In this document: positions 1-8,842 of the stretch, piece by piece
How positions within the stretch are numbered: position 1 is the first letter of the stretch
Layout: each line of letters begins with the position of its first letter
Position numbers and translations under genes: made by a program
NCBI RefSeq assembly: GCF_025950525.1
Contig: NZ_JAPDGS010000003.1
Coordinates: 186,001-250,000, forward strand
Direction of reading: 5' to 3'
Origin: Stagnihabitans lacustris
Lineage (GTDB): Bacteria > Pseudomonadota > Alphaproteobacteria > Rhodobacterales > Rhodobacteraceae
Length of the DNA stretch: 64,000 nt
The notes under the pieces: generated by a model
The model's input: only the letters and a program-made list of their open reading frames with translations
Told to the model about the DNA's origin: nothing
Database searches by the model: none

Positions 1-131
1 TGCATCAGCCGCATGTTGTTGCGCGCCTGATAGTTGCGGATGCCGTGCCATTCCTCGTCGGCGGGCAGCTTGTCCCACAGGCTTTGGAACGAGATGACAT
101 TGGGTTCCGATTTGAACAGCCAAAAGCTCAT
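1..131 (-). CDS. EVE domain protein (N-terminal part only)
   Basis: This is the first 43 codons of a gene that runs off the left edge. The visible residues contain the FKSEP and RNYQARNN segments typical of the N-terminus of bacterial EVE (PUA-like) proteins, a family thought to bind modified nucleobases. The start codon overlaps the stop of the upstream YciI-like gene by four bases (ATGA), so the two are probably translationally coupled at the end of the tsaD-gpsA-yciI transcript. The family assignment is recognition from memory; the function is not established. Confidence 0.82.
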   Translation of the reverse strand, partial: MSFWLFKSEPNVISFQSLWDKLPADEEWHGIRNYQARNNMRLM

Positions 132-397
132 CCGATCACCTTTTTCCATTCGCGGATGTCGACGCTGGCGAAAAGCCCGGCCTTGGCATAGGGGTCCGCC
201 GCGGCCCAGGCCCGTGCCTCGTCCAGAGTTTCGACATTCAGCACCAGCATCGAGCCCACCATCGCCTCACCCTCCAAAAAGGGCCCGGCCAGTTCGACCG
301 CAGCGGAGGCCTTCAGATAGTCGACATGGGCGGCGCGGTTGGCCAGGCGCAGGTCCAAAGACCCCGGTTTGTCGATGCAGATCAGGACGGCGCGCAT
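128..397 (-). CDS. YciI-like protein
   Basis: An 89-residue protein of the YciI family (dimeric ferredoxin-like fold). Visible family features are the conserved His in the HVDYLK segment, an AGPF strand, and a C-terminal DPYAKAGLFASVDIREWKK stretch. YciI proteins are small, often of unknown activity, and some are fused to or paired with dehydrogenases. It lies three bases after gpsA, with an AGGAGG-like ribosome site inside the end of gpsA, and overlaps the EVE gene by four bases. It is therefore part of the tsaD-gpsA-yciI-EVE transcript. No biochemical role can be assigned from sequence alone. Confidence 0.85.
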   Translation of the reverse strand: MRAVLICIDKPGSLDLRLANRAAHVDYLKASAAVELAGPFLEGEAMVGSMLVLNVETLDEARAWAAADPYAKAGLFASVDIREWKKVIG

Positions 398-400
398 TGT

Positions 401-1294
401 TCATTCCTCCTTCAGGGGGCGGGTCATCAAGAGGCGGATCGCCTCGGGCAAGTCCAAGTCGCGGGCGATCAGCCGCGCGACCATGGTGGAAATCGGCATT
501 TCGACGCCGATCTGGGCGGAAAGCCGGGCGACGGCTTCGGCGGTGGAGGCGCCTTCGACCGTGACGGCGGGGTCAAAGACCTGACCGCGGCCAAGCGCCA
601 GGCCAAAGCGCAGGTTGCGCGACCCGGTCGAATTGCAGGTCAGCACCAGGTCGCCCAGGCCCGACAGGCCCATCAGCGTCTCGGTCCGGGCGCCCAGGGC
701 CTGCGCAAGCCTTTGCATCTCGGCGAAACCCCGCGTCACCAGCGCCGCCCGGGCGCTTTCGCCCAGGCCCGCGCCGATCACCACGCCCGCGGCAATGGCG
801 ATGACATTCTTCAGCGCGCCGCCCAGTTCTGCGCCCACCACATCCGTCGTCCGGTAAAGCCGCAGCGTTGGCGTCGACAAAAGCCGCTGCAAGTCGCCCT
901 CGTCCGGACCTGCCAGCGTCAGCGCCGTTGGCAGGCCCGCTGCGATATCGGCGGCGAAACTTGGCCCGGTCAGGACATGGGCCCCCGGCCCGATCAGCGC
1001 CGAAGGGCCGCGCAGGGTCGCAAGGTCGATCCCCTTGCAGCAGGCGACCAACCTGCCGCCCAAGGGATGCACGGCCAGAAACCCCGCCAGAGCCTGCATC
1101 GGCAGGGCCAAAAGCACCGCCTCGGCCCCCGCCAGATCACCCAGATCGCCGGTCAGCCGCACGCCCTGGGGCAGGGCCACCCCCGGCAGGCGGCTTTGCG
1201 CCCCCGGATCGCGTGCCCACAGCGTCACACCGCGCGGGGCCAGCGCCACGGCCAGGGCGCGGCCAAAGGCGCCTGCTCCGACAATGCCGATCAC
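401..1294 (-). CDS. gpsA: NAD(P)-dependent glycerol-3-phosphate dehydrogenase
   Basis: A 297-residue cytoplasmic enzyme that reduces dihydroxyacetone phosphate to sn-glycerol 3-phosphate for phospholipid synthesis. The N-terminal Rossmann motif GAGAFG is at residues 6-11, and the [13 protein letters not shown] segment carries the catalytic Lys. The C-terminal helical domain includes [13 protein letters not shown] place the start at a GTG whose GTGA overlaps the tsaD stop; this leaves the usual short strand before the glycine motif, whereas the longer open frame upstream is tsaD read in another frame. The substrate it makes is used by PlsY, encoded at 58.4 kb in this window. Confidence 0.95.
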   Translation of the reverse strand: MIGIVGAGAFGRALAVALAPRGVTLWARDPGAQSRLPGVALPQGVRLTGDLGDLAGAEAVLLALPMQALAGFLAVHPLGGRLVACCKGIDLATLRGPSALIGPGAHVLTGPSFAADIAAGLPTALTLAGPDEGDLQRLLSTPTLRLYRTTDVVGAELGGALKNVIAIAAGVVIGAGLGESARAALVTRGFAEMQRLAQALGARTETLMGLSGLGDLVLTCNSTGSRNLRFGLALGRGQVFDPAVTVEGASTAEAVARLSAQIGVEMPISTMVARLIARDLDLPEAIRLLMTRPLKEE

Positions 1295-2352
1295 GCTTTG
1301 GCCCCCTTCTTGCCCGACCCGATCATCGGAGCCGCCAGCGCGTCCAAAGGCCAGCGCGGCCGCGCGGTCAGGTCGGCCGGATCGACCAAGCCGGCCTGCA
1401 GCTTTTCGATCCCGGCCCAGGCGATCATCGCGGCGTTGTCGGTGCAAAGCCGCAGCGGCGGCGCGGTGAACCCCACCCCCGCCTTGTCACAGACCCCTTG
1501 CAGCGCGGTGCGGATCACCGTGTTGGCCGCGACCCCCCCCGCCACCGCCAGCACCGGAGCCCCGGACTCCGCCAGCGCCCGCCGGGTTTTCTCGGCCAGA
1601 ACCGCCGCCACCGCCGCCTGAAAGCTGGCGCAAAGGTCGGCGCGGTCTTGGCGCCGCAACCCGCCATGTTCCGCGATCAGCGCATCCCGCATCCGCAGGA
1701 CCGCCGTCTTCAGCCCGGAAAAGCTTAGGTCGCAGCCCGGGCGGTCCAGCAGGGGGCGCGGCAAGGGGAACCGCGGTTGACCGGTCAGGGCCTCGGCCTC
1801 TAGCGGAGGCCCCCCCGGCTGCGGCAGGGCCAGAAGCTTGGCCACCTTGTCAAAGGCCTCGCCCGGGGCATCGTCGATCGTGCCACCCAGACGGCGGAAA
1901 CTTCCGGGACCCGACACCATCAGGAACTGGCAATGCCCGCCCGACACCAGCAGCATCAGATAGGGAAATTCCAACCCATCGGTCAGCCGCGGCGTCAGCG
2001 CGTGCCCCGCCAGGTGGTTCACCCCCACCAGCGGCAGCCCCGTCGCCGCCGCGATCCCCCGCGCCAGCATCACTCCGGACAGGACCCCGCCGATCAGCCC
2101 CGGCCCCGAGGTCACAGCCACCCCGTCCAGATCGCGCAGGCCAATCCCCGCCTCGGCCAGCGCACGTTCGACGCAGCCATCCAGCTTTTCCGCATGGGCG
2201 CGGGCGGCGATTTCCGGCACGACGCCGCCAAAGGGCGCATGAAGCGCCGCCTGCCCCTCGACCACCGAGGACAGGATGACCCGGTCCGACCGCACCACCG
2301 CGGCGGCGCTGTCATCGCAGCTGCTTTCGATGCCAAGAAGGGTCAGCGTCAT
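1291..2352 (-). CDS. tsaD: tRNA N6-adenosine threonylcarbamoyltransferase
   Basis: A 353-residue Kae1/TsaD/Gcp protein that transfers the threonylcarbamoyl group to A37 of ANN-decoding tRNAs. It starts [15 protein letters not shown], the classic family N-terminus, and has the ASKHA-fold metal/nucleotide segments [16 protein letters not shown] and [12 protein letters not shown], then SGGHCQF and a C-terminal AGGVAANT and DNAAMIAW. An upstream in-frame Met would add 19 residues lying in the divergent promoter region, so I use the Met directly before TLTLLGIES. It is the first gene of a minus-strand operon with gpsA and is divergent from hemD with only 45 bases between them. Confidence 0.96.
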   Translation of the reverse strand: MTLTLLGIESSCDDSAAAVVRSDRVILSSVVEGQAALHAPFGGVVPEIAARAHAEKLDGCVERALAEAGIGLRDLDGVAVTSGPGLIGGVLSGVMLARGIAAATGLPLVGVNHLAGHALTPRLTDGLEFPYLMLLVSGGHCQFLMVSGPGSFRRLGGTIDDAPGEAFDKVAKLLALPQPGGPPLEAEALTGQPRFPLPRPLLDRPGCDLSFSGLKTAVLRMRDALIAEHGGLRRQDRADLCASFQAAVAAVLAEKTRRALAESGAPVLAVAGGVAANTVIRTALQGVCDKAGVGFTAPPLRLCTDNAAMIAWAGIEKLQAGLVDPADLTARPRWPLDALAAPMIGSGKKGAKA

Positions 2353-2397
2353 CCGGCGTCCTTGTTTGAAACCCGCCCCCGGGGTAACACCGAAGCC

Positions 2398-3105
2398 ATG
2401 AGCGCACAACCGCGACCCCTGATCCTTCTGACGCGGCCCGAGGCGCAGTCACAGCGGTTTGCCCGCGATCTGGGCCTTCCTTGCCTGATCTCTCCGCTGA
2501 TTGCGCCGCGTTTTCTGCATCCGGAAATTCCGGCTCATCGGGCGCTGATCCTGACTTCGGAAACCGGGGCTTTGGCGGCGCGGGGCCTGCCGCCTTGCCG
2601 CGCCTATTGCGTCGGCGATCAGACGGCGGCCACGGCGCGGGCCTTGGGCTTTGACGCGGTGTCCGCCCAGGGCGACGCAAAGGCCTTGATTGCGCTGATC
2701 CTGACCGACCCCGTGGCGCCTCTGTTGCATCTGCGCGGCTGCGAGGCGCGGGGCGACATCGCGGCCCGCCTGACGGCTGCGGGCCTTCCCACGGCCGAGG
2801 CCCTGGCCTATGCGCAAGAGGAACGCCCCCTGACGGCCGAAGCCATCGCCGCCTTGCGGGGGACGGCCCCGGTGCTGGTGCCGCTGTTTTCGCCGCGCAG
2901 CGCCACGCTTTTGGCCGCCGAGCTTGCCCGCATCGGCGCAACCGCCCCCCTGCGCGTCGTCGCCATGTCGCAAGCCGTGGCCGAGGCCGCCCGCGCTTTG
3001 GACTCCCGCGCCTTGGACCCCGAACCTCGCATCGCCGCCCGCCCCGACGCGCTTTCCATGCGGGAAGCGACACGAAGCGCGCTGAACCTGCCGCCTTTGC
3101 CTTGA
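2398..3105 (+). CDS. hemD: Uroporphyrinogen-III synthase
   Basis: A 235-residue protein with the [14 protein letters not shown]-terminus and a [11 protein letters not shown] segment near residue 165, both typical of HemD. The enzyme cyclises hydroxymethylbilane to uroporphyrinogen III in tetrapyrrole synthesis. HemD is a poorly conserved family, so identification also rests on context: the Mic60-like and hemY genes follow at once, an arrangement familiar in alphaproteobacteria, and hemD/tsaD divergence is common there. The start ATG leaves a 45-base region for both divergent promoters. Confidence 0.9.
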   Translation: MSAQPRPLILLTRPEAQSQRFARDLGLPCLISPLIAPRFLHPEIPAHRALILTSETGALAARGLPPCRAYCVGDQTAATARALGFDAVSAQGDAKALIALILTDPVAPLLHLRGCEARGDIAARLTAAGLPTAEALAYAQEERPLTAEAIAALRGTAPVLVPLFSPRSATLLAAELARIGATAPLRVVAMSQAVAEAARALDSRALDPEPRIAARPDALSMREATRSALNLPPLP

Positions 3106-3152
3106 ACCGTGCCCCCTTGGCGCATTACCTAAGGGGAATACAGGAGGACGAC

Positions 3153-4217
3153 ATGGCCGAATCCGAGACCCAAGACCCGCTGGTCATCGAGATCACGGAG
3201 ACGCCCAAGCCCGAAACGCCCCAGCCTGAGACGCTCAAGGCCGAAGTCCCGCCTGCTCCGGTTCCGGCAAAGCCCGCGCGGCGTTCGGCTCTGTGGCCGG
3301 TGCTGGGCGGCGTGATCGCTGCGGGTCTGGGCTTTGGTCTGGCGCAGGTCGTGCCCCAGGGTTGGCCGACCCAAGCGACCCCCGATCCCGCGCAGGCTCA
3401 AGCCTTGGCCGATGCCGTGGCGCAGGTGGCGACGCTGACCGCCTCGGTCCAGGCCTTGCAGGCGCAATTGGCCGATGCCAGTGGCCTGGCCGACCGCATC
3501 GTCAAACTGGAAGCCGCGCCCGGGTTAGACACGCTGGAAACCCGGCTGACCGCGCTGGAGGCCAGGCCGACGGCCCAAGGCGCCTCCGCCGATCCCGCCG
3601 CACTGGCCGGCCTGCGTGCCGAGGTCGAGGCGATGAAGGCGCAAAGCGCTGGGGTCGTGTCCCCCGCCGTTCAGGCGCAACTGGATGCGCAGGTCAAGGC
3701 GACGGCGGACAAGCTGGCACAGATCGAGGCCCAGGCCCGCGAAACCGCCGCCGAGGGCATCCGTCAAGCCGCCCTGCGCCAGATTGCCGCCGCGCTGGAT
3801 TCGGGCGCGCCCTATCTGCGCGCCGTGGTCGACCTGAACGACCTGCCCGCGGTGATCGCCGAACATGCGGCGACCGGGCTGCCCTCGCTGCCGTCGCTGC
3901 AGGCGGCTTTCCCCGATGCGGCCCGCGCGGCTTTGGAGGCCAGCCTCAAGGCCGATATGGGCGCCACCTGGTCGGACCGGGTCAAGAACTTCTTGCGCGC
4001 CACAACCGGGGCGCGGGCCTTGACGCCGCAAGAGGGCACCGACCCGGATGCCGTCCTGTCGCGGGCCGAGGCCGCCTTGGCCCGGGGCGACCTGACCGCC
4101 GCCCTGGCCGAGGTGTCGGCCCTGCCCGAGGCGGGTCAGGCGGCGATGGCCGATTGGCGGGCCCAGGCGCAACTTCGGCTGGATGCCGAAGCGGCGCTTG
4201 CCGCCCTGGGGGAGTAG
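3153..4217 (+). CDS. Mic60/mitofilin-like inner-membrane protein
   Basis: A 354-residue protein with an acidic, Pro-rich N-terminus, one membrane segment at about residues 48-70, a predicted coiled coil from about 75 to 200, and a C-terminal helical domain (GARALTPQEGTDPDAVL and following) resembling the mitofilin signature. In alphaproteobacteria this family (COG4223) is regarded as the bacterial homologue of mitochondrial Mic60, which shapes inner-membrane invaginations. It starts after a strong AGGAGG site and lies between hemD and hemY; that linkage is itself a known hallmark. The membrane-shaping role is inferred from the family. Confidence 0.82.
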   Translation: MAESETQDPLVIEITETPKPETPQPETLKAEVPPAPVPAKPARRSALWPVLGGVIAAGLGFGLAQVVPQGWPTQATPDPAQAQALADAVAQVATLTASVQALQAQLADASGLADRIVKLEAAPGLDTLETRLTALEARPTAQGASADPAALAGLRAEVEAMKAQSAGVVSPAVQAQLDAQVKATADKLAQIEAQARETAAEGIRQAALRQIAAALDSGAPYLRAVVDLNDLPAVIAEHAATGLPSLPSLQAAFPDAARAALEASLKADMGATWSDRVKNFLRATTGARALTPQEGTDPDAVLSRAEAALARGDLTAALAEVSALPEAGQAAMADWRAQAQLRLDAEAALAALGE

Positions 4218-4221
4218 GCCG

Positions 4222-5622
4222 ATGCTCTGGTCGCTGTTGCGGATCGTCTTTTTCGTCCTGGCCGTCTTGGTCCTGGCCTTTGGCGCCGATTACCTGTTGC
4301 AAGCCGATGCGGTGATGCGGGTGTCCTTTGCGGGCTATGAAATCTCGTTGCGGCCCCTGCCTTTGGCCATCGCGGTGCTGCTGCTGACCCTGGCGGGCTG
4401 GCTGGTGATGAAGGCTCTGGGCCTGGCCGTCGCGGTGATCCGGTTTTTCTCGGGCGATGAGACCGCCATCAGCCGCTATCTGGACCGCGACCGCGAAAGG
4501 CGCGGGTTTCAGGCGCTGGGCGACGGGATGCTGGCCTTGGCCGCCGGTGAGGGTCGGCTTGCCCTGATCAAGGCGCAGCGCGCACAAAAATACCTGGACA
4601 TGCCGGTGCTGACGCAGCTTTTGACCGCTCAGGCGGCGGAGGTTTCGGGCGACACCTCCCGCGCCGAGGCGGCTTACAAGGTGCTGTTGTCGGACCCGCG
4701 GACCCGTTTCGTCGGCATCCGCGGCCTGTTGAACCAGAAGCTGGCCGAGGGCGACAAGGACACCGCGCTGAAGCTGGCCGAAAAGGCCTTTGAACTGAAA
4801 CCGCGGGATGCGAACCTGCAAGAGGTGCTGTTGAAGCTGCAATCCGGCGCTGCGGATTGGAAGGGCGCAAGGGCGACGCTTCAGGCTCAGGCCCGGGCGG
4901 GGGTGCTGCCGAAAGAGGTCTGGCGCCGGCGCGACGCGGTCATGGCCCTGCAAGAGGCCAAGGTGGTCGTCGACGAAACCGCCAGCATCGAGGCGCAAGA
5001 GGCGGCGATTGCGGCCAACAAGGCCTCGCCCGATCTGATCCCGGCGGCGGCGATGGCGGCGCGCAGCTATATCGCCAAGGGGGACAGGAAAAACGCCACG
5101 CGGGTGCTGAAAAAGGCCTGGGAGGCGCGGCCCCATCCTGACCTAGCCGCCGCCTTTGCCGAGATCGAGCCCGAGGAATCCCCCGAGGCGCGGGTGAAAC
5201 GGTTCCGCGTCCTGACCGCGATCCAGCCGCAACACCCGGAAACGCAACAGCTTTTGGCCGAGCTTTCCATCGCGGCCGAAGATTTCCCCGCCGCACGCCG
5301 CGCGCTGGGCGATCTTGCGACCTCGCATCCGACCCAGCGGGCGCTGGCGATCATGGCCGCCATCGAACGCGGCGAGGGCGGCGACGAGGCCACGGTGCGC
5401 GCCTGGCTGTCGCGGGCCTTGACCGCGCCACGCGGCCCGCAATGGTGTTGCGACAAGTGCCAAGCCGTCCATTCCGCCTGGGGCCCGACCTGCGAGAATT
5501 GCGGCGGCTTTGACACCCTGTCCTGGCGCGAGCCGAACGAGACCCATGGCCCCTCGGCCACCGGGGCAGAGCTTTTGCCTGTCATCGTCAGCGGGCCCAA
5601 GTCCAGGGCCGATGTCCCATGA
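4222..5622 (+). CDS. hemY: HemY-like membrane TPR protein
   Basis: A 466-residue protein with two N-terminal membrane helices (about residues 1-22 and 38-60), the HemY_N region, then TPR-like helical repeats. This is the HemY of proteobacterial hem operons, of uncertain role in heme supply, and not the Bacillus oxidase also called HemY. The C-terminus carries WCCDKCQ...CENC, a CxxC-CxxC zinc-ribbon-like tail that I regard as usual in alphaproteobacterial members. It begins four bases after the Mic60-like stop and overlaps the next gene by ATGA, so three or four genes are coupled. Confidence 0.88.
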   Translation: MLWSLLRIVFFVLAVLVLAFGADYLLQADAVMRVSFAGYEISLRPLPLAIAVLLLTLAGWLVMKALGLAVAVIRFFSGDETAISRYLDRDRERRGFQALGDGMLALAAGEGRLALIKAQRAQKYLDMPVLTQLLTAQAAEVSGDTSRAEAAYKVLLSDPRTRFVGIRGLLNQKLAEGDKDTALKLAEKAFELKPRDANLQEVLLKLQSGAADWKGARATLQAQARAGVLPKEVWRRRDAVMALQEAKVVVDETASIEAQEAAIAANKASPDLIPAAAMAARSYIAKGDRKNATRVLKKAWEARPHPDLAAAFAEIEPEESPEARVKRFRVLTAIQPQHPETQQLLAELSIAAEDFPAARRALGDLATSHPTQRALAIMAAIERGEGGDEATVRAWLSRALTAPRGPQWCCDKCQAVHSAWGPTCENCGGFDTLSWREPNETHGPSATGAELLPVIVSGPKSRADVP

Positions 5623-6536
5623 CCGGGGGGCGGCGCACCGCGATTTACCTGCGGACCCACCTGTGGGACGAGGCGACCGACCTGTGCTATCGGCGGCTGT
5701 CGGCGGCGGCGGGGGGTGGGGTGACGGTCATGGCCGACATGACGCGGCCCTTCACCGTGCCCCCGGGCATCCAAGTGCTTGAACACCGCCTGTCCGATTT
5801 TCCTGCCCGCGGCCTGCCGCTGCGGCCCTCGCCGGAAAAGGCGTTGTGGCTGAACGGCGACTATGCCTTTTACCTGCTGGCCGAGGCCGATCCTGCCGAC
5901 TTCTTCCTGATGCTGGACGGCGATTGCTGCGTAAATGGCCTGGACCTGGCCGGATTGATCGCCCGGCTGGAGGCTGAAAACGTCGATTTCTGCGCGCCTT
6001 ATGTGTCGGAATGTGGTCCGGACGACTGGACCTATTGGGCGGGCCTGCAGCGCGCCTGGTTCGACGAAGAGCTTGGCCCCGGCCATGGCGCCAAGGTCGT
6101 CAAAAGCTTTTTCCCCATCGTTTTCATGTCACGTCGGGCGGTGTTGCACCTTTATGACCGCCGCCGCGAGATGGCGCGCGCCAAGGAAGCCGGGCTCAAG
6201 GCCCAGTGGCCGCAATGCGAATCCGTGGCCCCCTCTGAGGTGGCGCGGATGCCAAACCCCATCATCCGCAACCTTGGCGATCTGGCGGTGGGGCCGATGC
6301 ACATGACCTACTACTATCCCTTGGGCGTCGAAGAGGCTTTGGAGTCGGACAAGCGGCTGATCCATCCGCTGTTGTCCGGCGCGCGGCTGGGCAAAAAGAT
6401 CCTGGGCAGCGTGGCCGAGCGGCTGGCCAAGGATCGTCACGCCCAGGTGGCCGAACTGCGCAAGGCCCTGCTGCGCCCGCTGGAGGCCGATGCGCTGGAT
6501 GTGCTTCAAGAGGGGCTTGAGGCGCTGATGGCCTAA
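5619..6536 (+). CDS. Glycosyltransferase-like protein of unknown function
   Basis: A 305-residue soluble protein. A FFLMLDGDCCV segment near residue 95 resembles the hydrophobic strand plus DxD metal site of GT-A-fold glycosyltransferases, and the preceding ALWLNGDYAFYLL also fits that fold. No signal peptide or membrane helix is seen. The C-terminal third is charged and helical. Its ATGA overlap with hemY shows translational coupling to the heme/envelope operon, so a cell-surface or lipid-linked role is possible, but this is inference. I do not recognise a characterised family member. Confidence 0.6.
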   Translation: MTGGRRTAIYLRTHLWDEATDLCYRRLSAAAGGGVTVMADMTRPFTVPPGIQVLEHRLSDFPARGLPLRPSPEKALWLNGDYAFYLLAEADPADFFLMLDGDCCVNGLDLAGLIARLEAENVDFCAPYVSECGPDDWTYWAGLQRAWFDEELGPGHGAKVVKSFFPIVFMSRRAVLHLYDRRREMARAKEAGLKAQWPQCESVAPSEVARMPNPIIRNLGDLAVGPMHMTYYYPLGVEEALESDKRLIHPLLSGARLGKKILGSVAERLAKDRHAQVAELRKALLRPLEADALDVLQEGLEALMA

Positions 6537-7597
6537 GCCGTCTCGACCGAGGTTATGGTGGGCAGGTGGCGCGCCAGCTCTTCCCAGGTGTCGCCGGCGT
6601 CTTGTGACCCAAAGATCGAGCCCGAGTTGGTGCCGAAATAGATCCCGCCGTCGCGGTCGGTCGCCATGGCCTGCCGCAGCACGGTGAAAAAGCAGTTTTC
6701 CTGCGGCAGGCCGTTGGATTGCCGCGTCCAGGTGTCGCCGCCGTCGCGCGACGTCCAGACCGCCGCCGAGGCGCCGGGCGGAAAGCGGCCCGCGCTGTCG
6801 CCGTTCAAGGGCAGGGTCCAGATGCGCAAAGGGTCCTGGGGATGAACCGCGATGGGAAAGCCAAAGGTCGAGGGCAGGCCCGCGCTGATGTCCTGCCAGC
6901 TGCGCCCGCCGTCCTGGCTGCGAAAGACGCCGTGGTGGTTTTGCTGATACATCAGGTCCGGGGTCCCGGGCGCGCGGACCATGTTGTGAACGCAAGAGCC
7001 GATTTCCGACGGGTCATGGTCATGTCCATGATGGCTGGCGTTGGTGGCGCGGTTGCGCCGCTCCCAACTGGCGCCGCCGTCTTCGCTGGCAAAGACCCCT
7101 GCCGCCGAAATCCCGACCCACAGCTTTTCCGGCTTGGCGGGGTCGGCGACAATCGTGTGCAGCACCAACCCCGCCGCACCCGGAAACCAGTCCTCGCGGC
7201 CCTGAAACCCCGCCAAGGCCGGTTGCAGCGTCCAGCTTTCGCCATCGGTGCTTTCGAACAGGTTGGCCGGTTTCGCCCCGGCCAGCACCTTGCCGCCCAC
7301 GAGGCCCAGCGACCAGAAACAGTCGATCTGCCCGGTGAAGGGCGCCTTGGGGGCCTCGGGGGCGAACCACTCATCCGCCTTGCCCGAGGCGAGTTTCGCC
7401 AGGCTCCAGCTTGTGCCGTCGTCGCTGTGCCAGATGCCGGCGCCGTGGAACTCTCCGCCGCCCGCCGCGTAAATCCGCCCGGTGGCGGGGTCGCCGATCA
7501 CATGGTTGATCGGCCAGCCGTCGCAATGTGGGCCGCTGATTTTGCCGGCCTGCAAGATGAAGGCCCCTTTCGTCGTCCCGATCAGAATCCGTGTCAT
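6533..7597 (-). CDS. BNR/sialidase-like beta-propeller protein
   Basis: A 354-residue protein with at least four Asp-box (BNR) repeats of the S/T-x-D-G-x-x-W type, for example SDDGTSW, STDGESW, SEDGGASW, SQDGGRSW and SRDGGDTW. It is expected to fold as a six- or seven-bladed beta-propeller. There is no signal peptide (it starts MTRILIGTTKGAF), so a cytoplasmic location is likely. Similar proteins are often labelled exo-alpha-sialidase or glycosyl hydrolase, but the catalytic Arg triad cannot be verified by eye and I would not call it a sialidase. Its stop overlaps the convergent neighbour by four bases; 42 bases separate it from nudC upstream. Confidence 0.75.
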   Translation of the reverse strand: MTRILIGTTKGAFILQAGKISGPHCDGWPINHVIGDPATGRIYAAGGGEFHGAGIWHSDDGTSWSLAKLASGKADEWFAPEAPKAPFTGQIDCFWSLGLVGGKVLAGAKPANLFESTDGESWTLQPALAGFQGREDWFPGAAGLVLHTIVADPAKPEKLWVGISAAGVFASEDGGASWERRNRATNASHHGHDHDPSEIGSCVHNMVRAPGTPDLMYQQNHHGVFRSQDGGRSWQDISAGLPSTFGFPIAVHPQDPLRIWTLPLNGDSAGRFPPGASAAVWTSRDGGDTWTRQSNGLPQENCFFTVLRQAMATDRDGGIYFGTNSGSIFGSQDAGDTWEELARHLPTITSVETA

Positions 7598-7639
7598 CGC
7601 GCCGCTCCCTTTGATATCAAGGTAACGGAGGCCTCGGTT

Positions 7640-8575
7640 TCAATCAAGCGTGTCCGACAGCCAATGTTGCATGATGAACTGGGCAATCGCCCCCTTGCGA
7701 GAGGGTTTGATCTTGGGATGGGTGCCAGCAAAGGCCGAAAGCAGGTCTTCGCGCGTGACCCACAGCGCCTCTTGCAGCTCGGCGGGGTCGATGGTGATCT
7801 CTTCGGTCAGCGCCTCGCCGCGGCAGCCCAGCATCAGGCTGGCGGGAAAGGGCCAGGGCTGCGAGGTCAGGTAATCGACCTTTCCCACCCGAACGCCGGA
7901 TTCCTCAAACACCTCGCGGCGGACGGCGGCTTCGACCGTCTCGCCCGGTTCGATGAAACCGGCCAGCAGGGAATACATGCCTTCGGGCCAGTTTTCGTTG
8001 CGGCCCAGCAGAAGCCGGTTGTCGCGGGTGATCAGCATGATGACCACGGGATCGGTGCGCGGAAAGTGCTGCGCGCCGCAATCGGGGCAGGACCGCTGCC
8101 AACCGGCCAGGATCGCCACCGACTTCGCCCCGCAGCTGGCGCAGAACCCATGGATGCGGTGCCATTCGATCAGGGCGCGGGCGGTGGCGGCAAGCTCTGC
8201 CTCACGCGGGGTCAGGGCGGCCATGACGGCCCGCAGCTCGTGAAAGCCCCAATCAGCGGGCAAGGCGGGATGGGCCTGAACCTGGGTGTCCATGAAGCCG
8301 CCCGGCGCAATTTCGGCCTCGGGCACCCAGGACGAGATGTCTTGGGCGAAAACCGGCGTCTCGGGCTCGCCCAGAAAGATCGCGGTGGCCGCGGTCCCCG
8401 CCAGCGGGTGATCTGCGGCCAGCCGCACCAGCCGCCCGGCGCCGTCCAACAGCACGCGCCCCTTCCACAGCAGGATCACCCCGGCTTGCGGCCACAGGTC
8501 CCCCGCCGTTTCACGCAGATGCCCCGCCCGATCCAGCCCCGAACCGCCGAACGTCACCGTTTCGCCCAACCGCAT
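7640..8575 (-). CDS. nudC: NAD+ diphosphatase / NAD-RNA decapping Nudix hydrolase
   Basis: A 311-residue NudC. The zinc ribbon is complete (C145, C148, C163, C166), the Nudix box runs from G206 (GFIEPGETVEAAVRREV, then FEESG), and the NudC-specific SQPWPFP motif follows at 238-244. The enzyme hydrolyses NAD(H) and removes NAD caps from RNA. Two upstream in-frame Mets exist; I chose the Met preceded by GGAGG with six-base spacing, which also gives the usual RLGETVTFGGSGLDRA N-terminus. It is divergent from the CpdB-like gene, with about 265 bases between them that hold no other recognisable feature. Confidence 0.94.
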   Translation of the reverse strand: MRLGETVTFGGSGLDRAGHLRETAGDLWPQAGVILLWKGRVLLDGAGRLVRLAADHPLAGTAATAIFLGEPETPVFAQDISSWVPEAEIAPGGFMDTQVQAHPALPADWGFHELRAVMAALTPREAELAATARALIEWHRIHGFCASCGAKSVAILAGWQRSCPDCGAQHFPRTDPVVIMLITRDNRLLLGRNENWPEGMYSLLAGFIEPGETVEAAVRREVFEESGVRVGKVDYLTSQPWPFPASLMLGCRGEALTEEITIDPAELQEALWVTREDLLSAFAGTHPKIKPSRKGAIAQFIMQHWLSDTLD

Positions 8576-8842
8576 CTGCACCTCCGTTTTCCCTGTCATG
8601 CCAGTTTTGCCCTTCCGGGGAAACCATGGAAATTGCGGCACTTTTGCCACCAGGGGTTGAAAAGTTGAATATTTGTTGTCCACACGGGTTGCGCGGGTAA
8701 AAGAGTTGGACTGTAACCGGCAGGCGGGGCCGCTTGGCAGCGGTGCCGTGGGACAGCGCGAAGGACATCAGCAGGACATGAACTACCGGAGGCGTTCTGG
8801 TGGGAGACTCTTGGTCGGAAGCTCAACCTATGGTTGTGTTTC

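Noticed and set aside
326..1621. 431-codon + strand frame opposite gpsA and tsaD
   Set aside because: Gln/Arg/Gly-rich shadow without recognisable domains; the minus-strand genes are unambiguous.
6533..7597. True exo-alpha-sialidase
   Set aside because: Asp-boxes alone indicate a beta-propeller; the catalytic Arg triad and Tyr/Glu pair could not be identified and no secretion signal is present.
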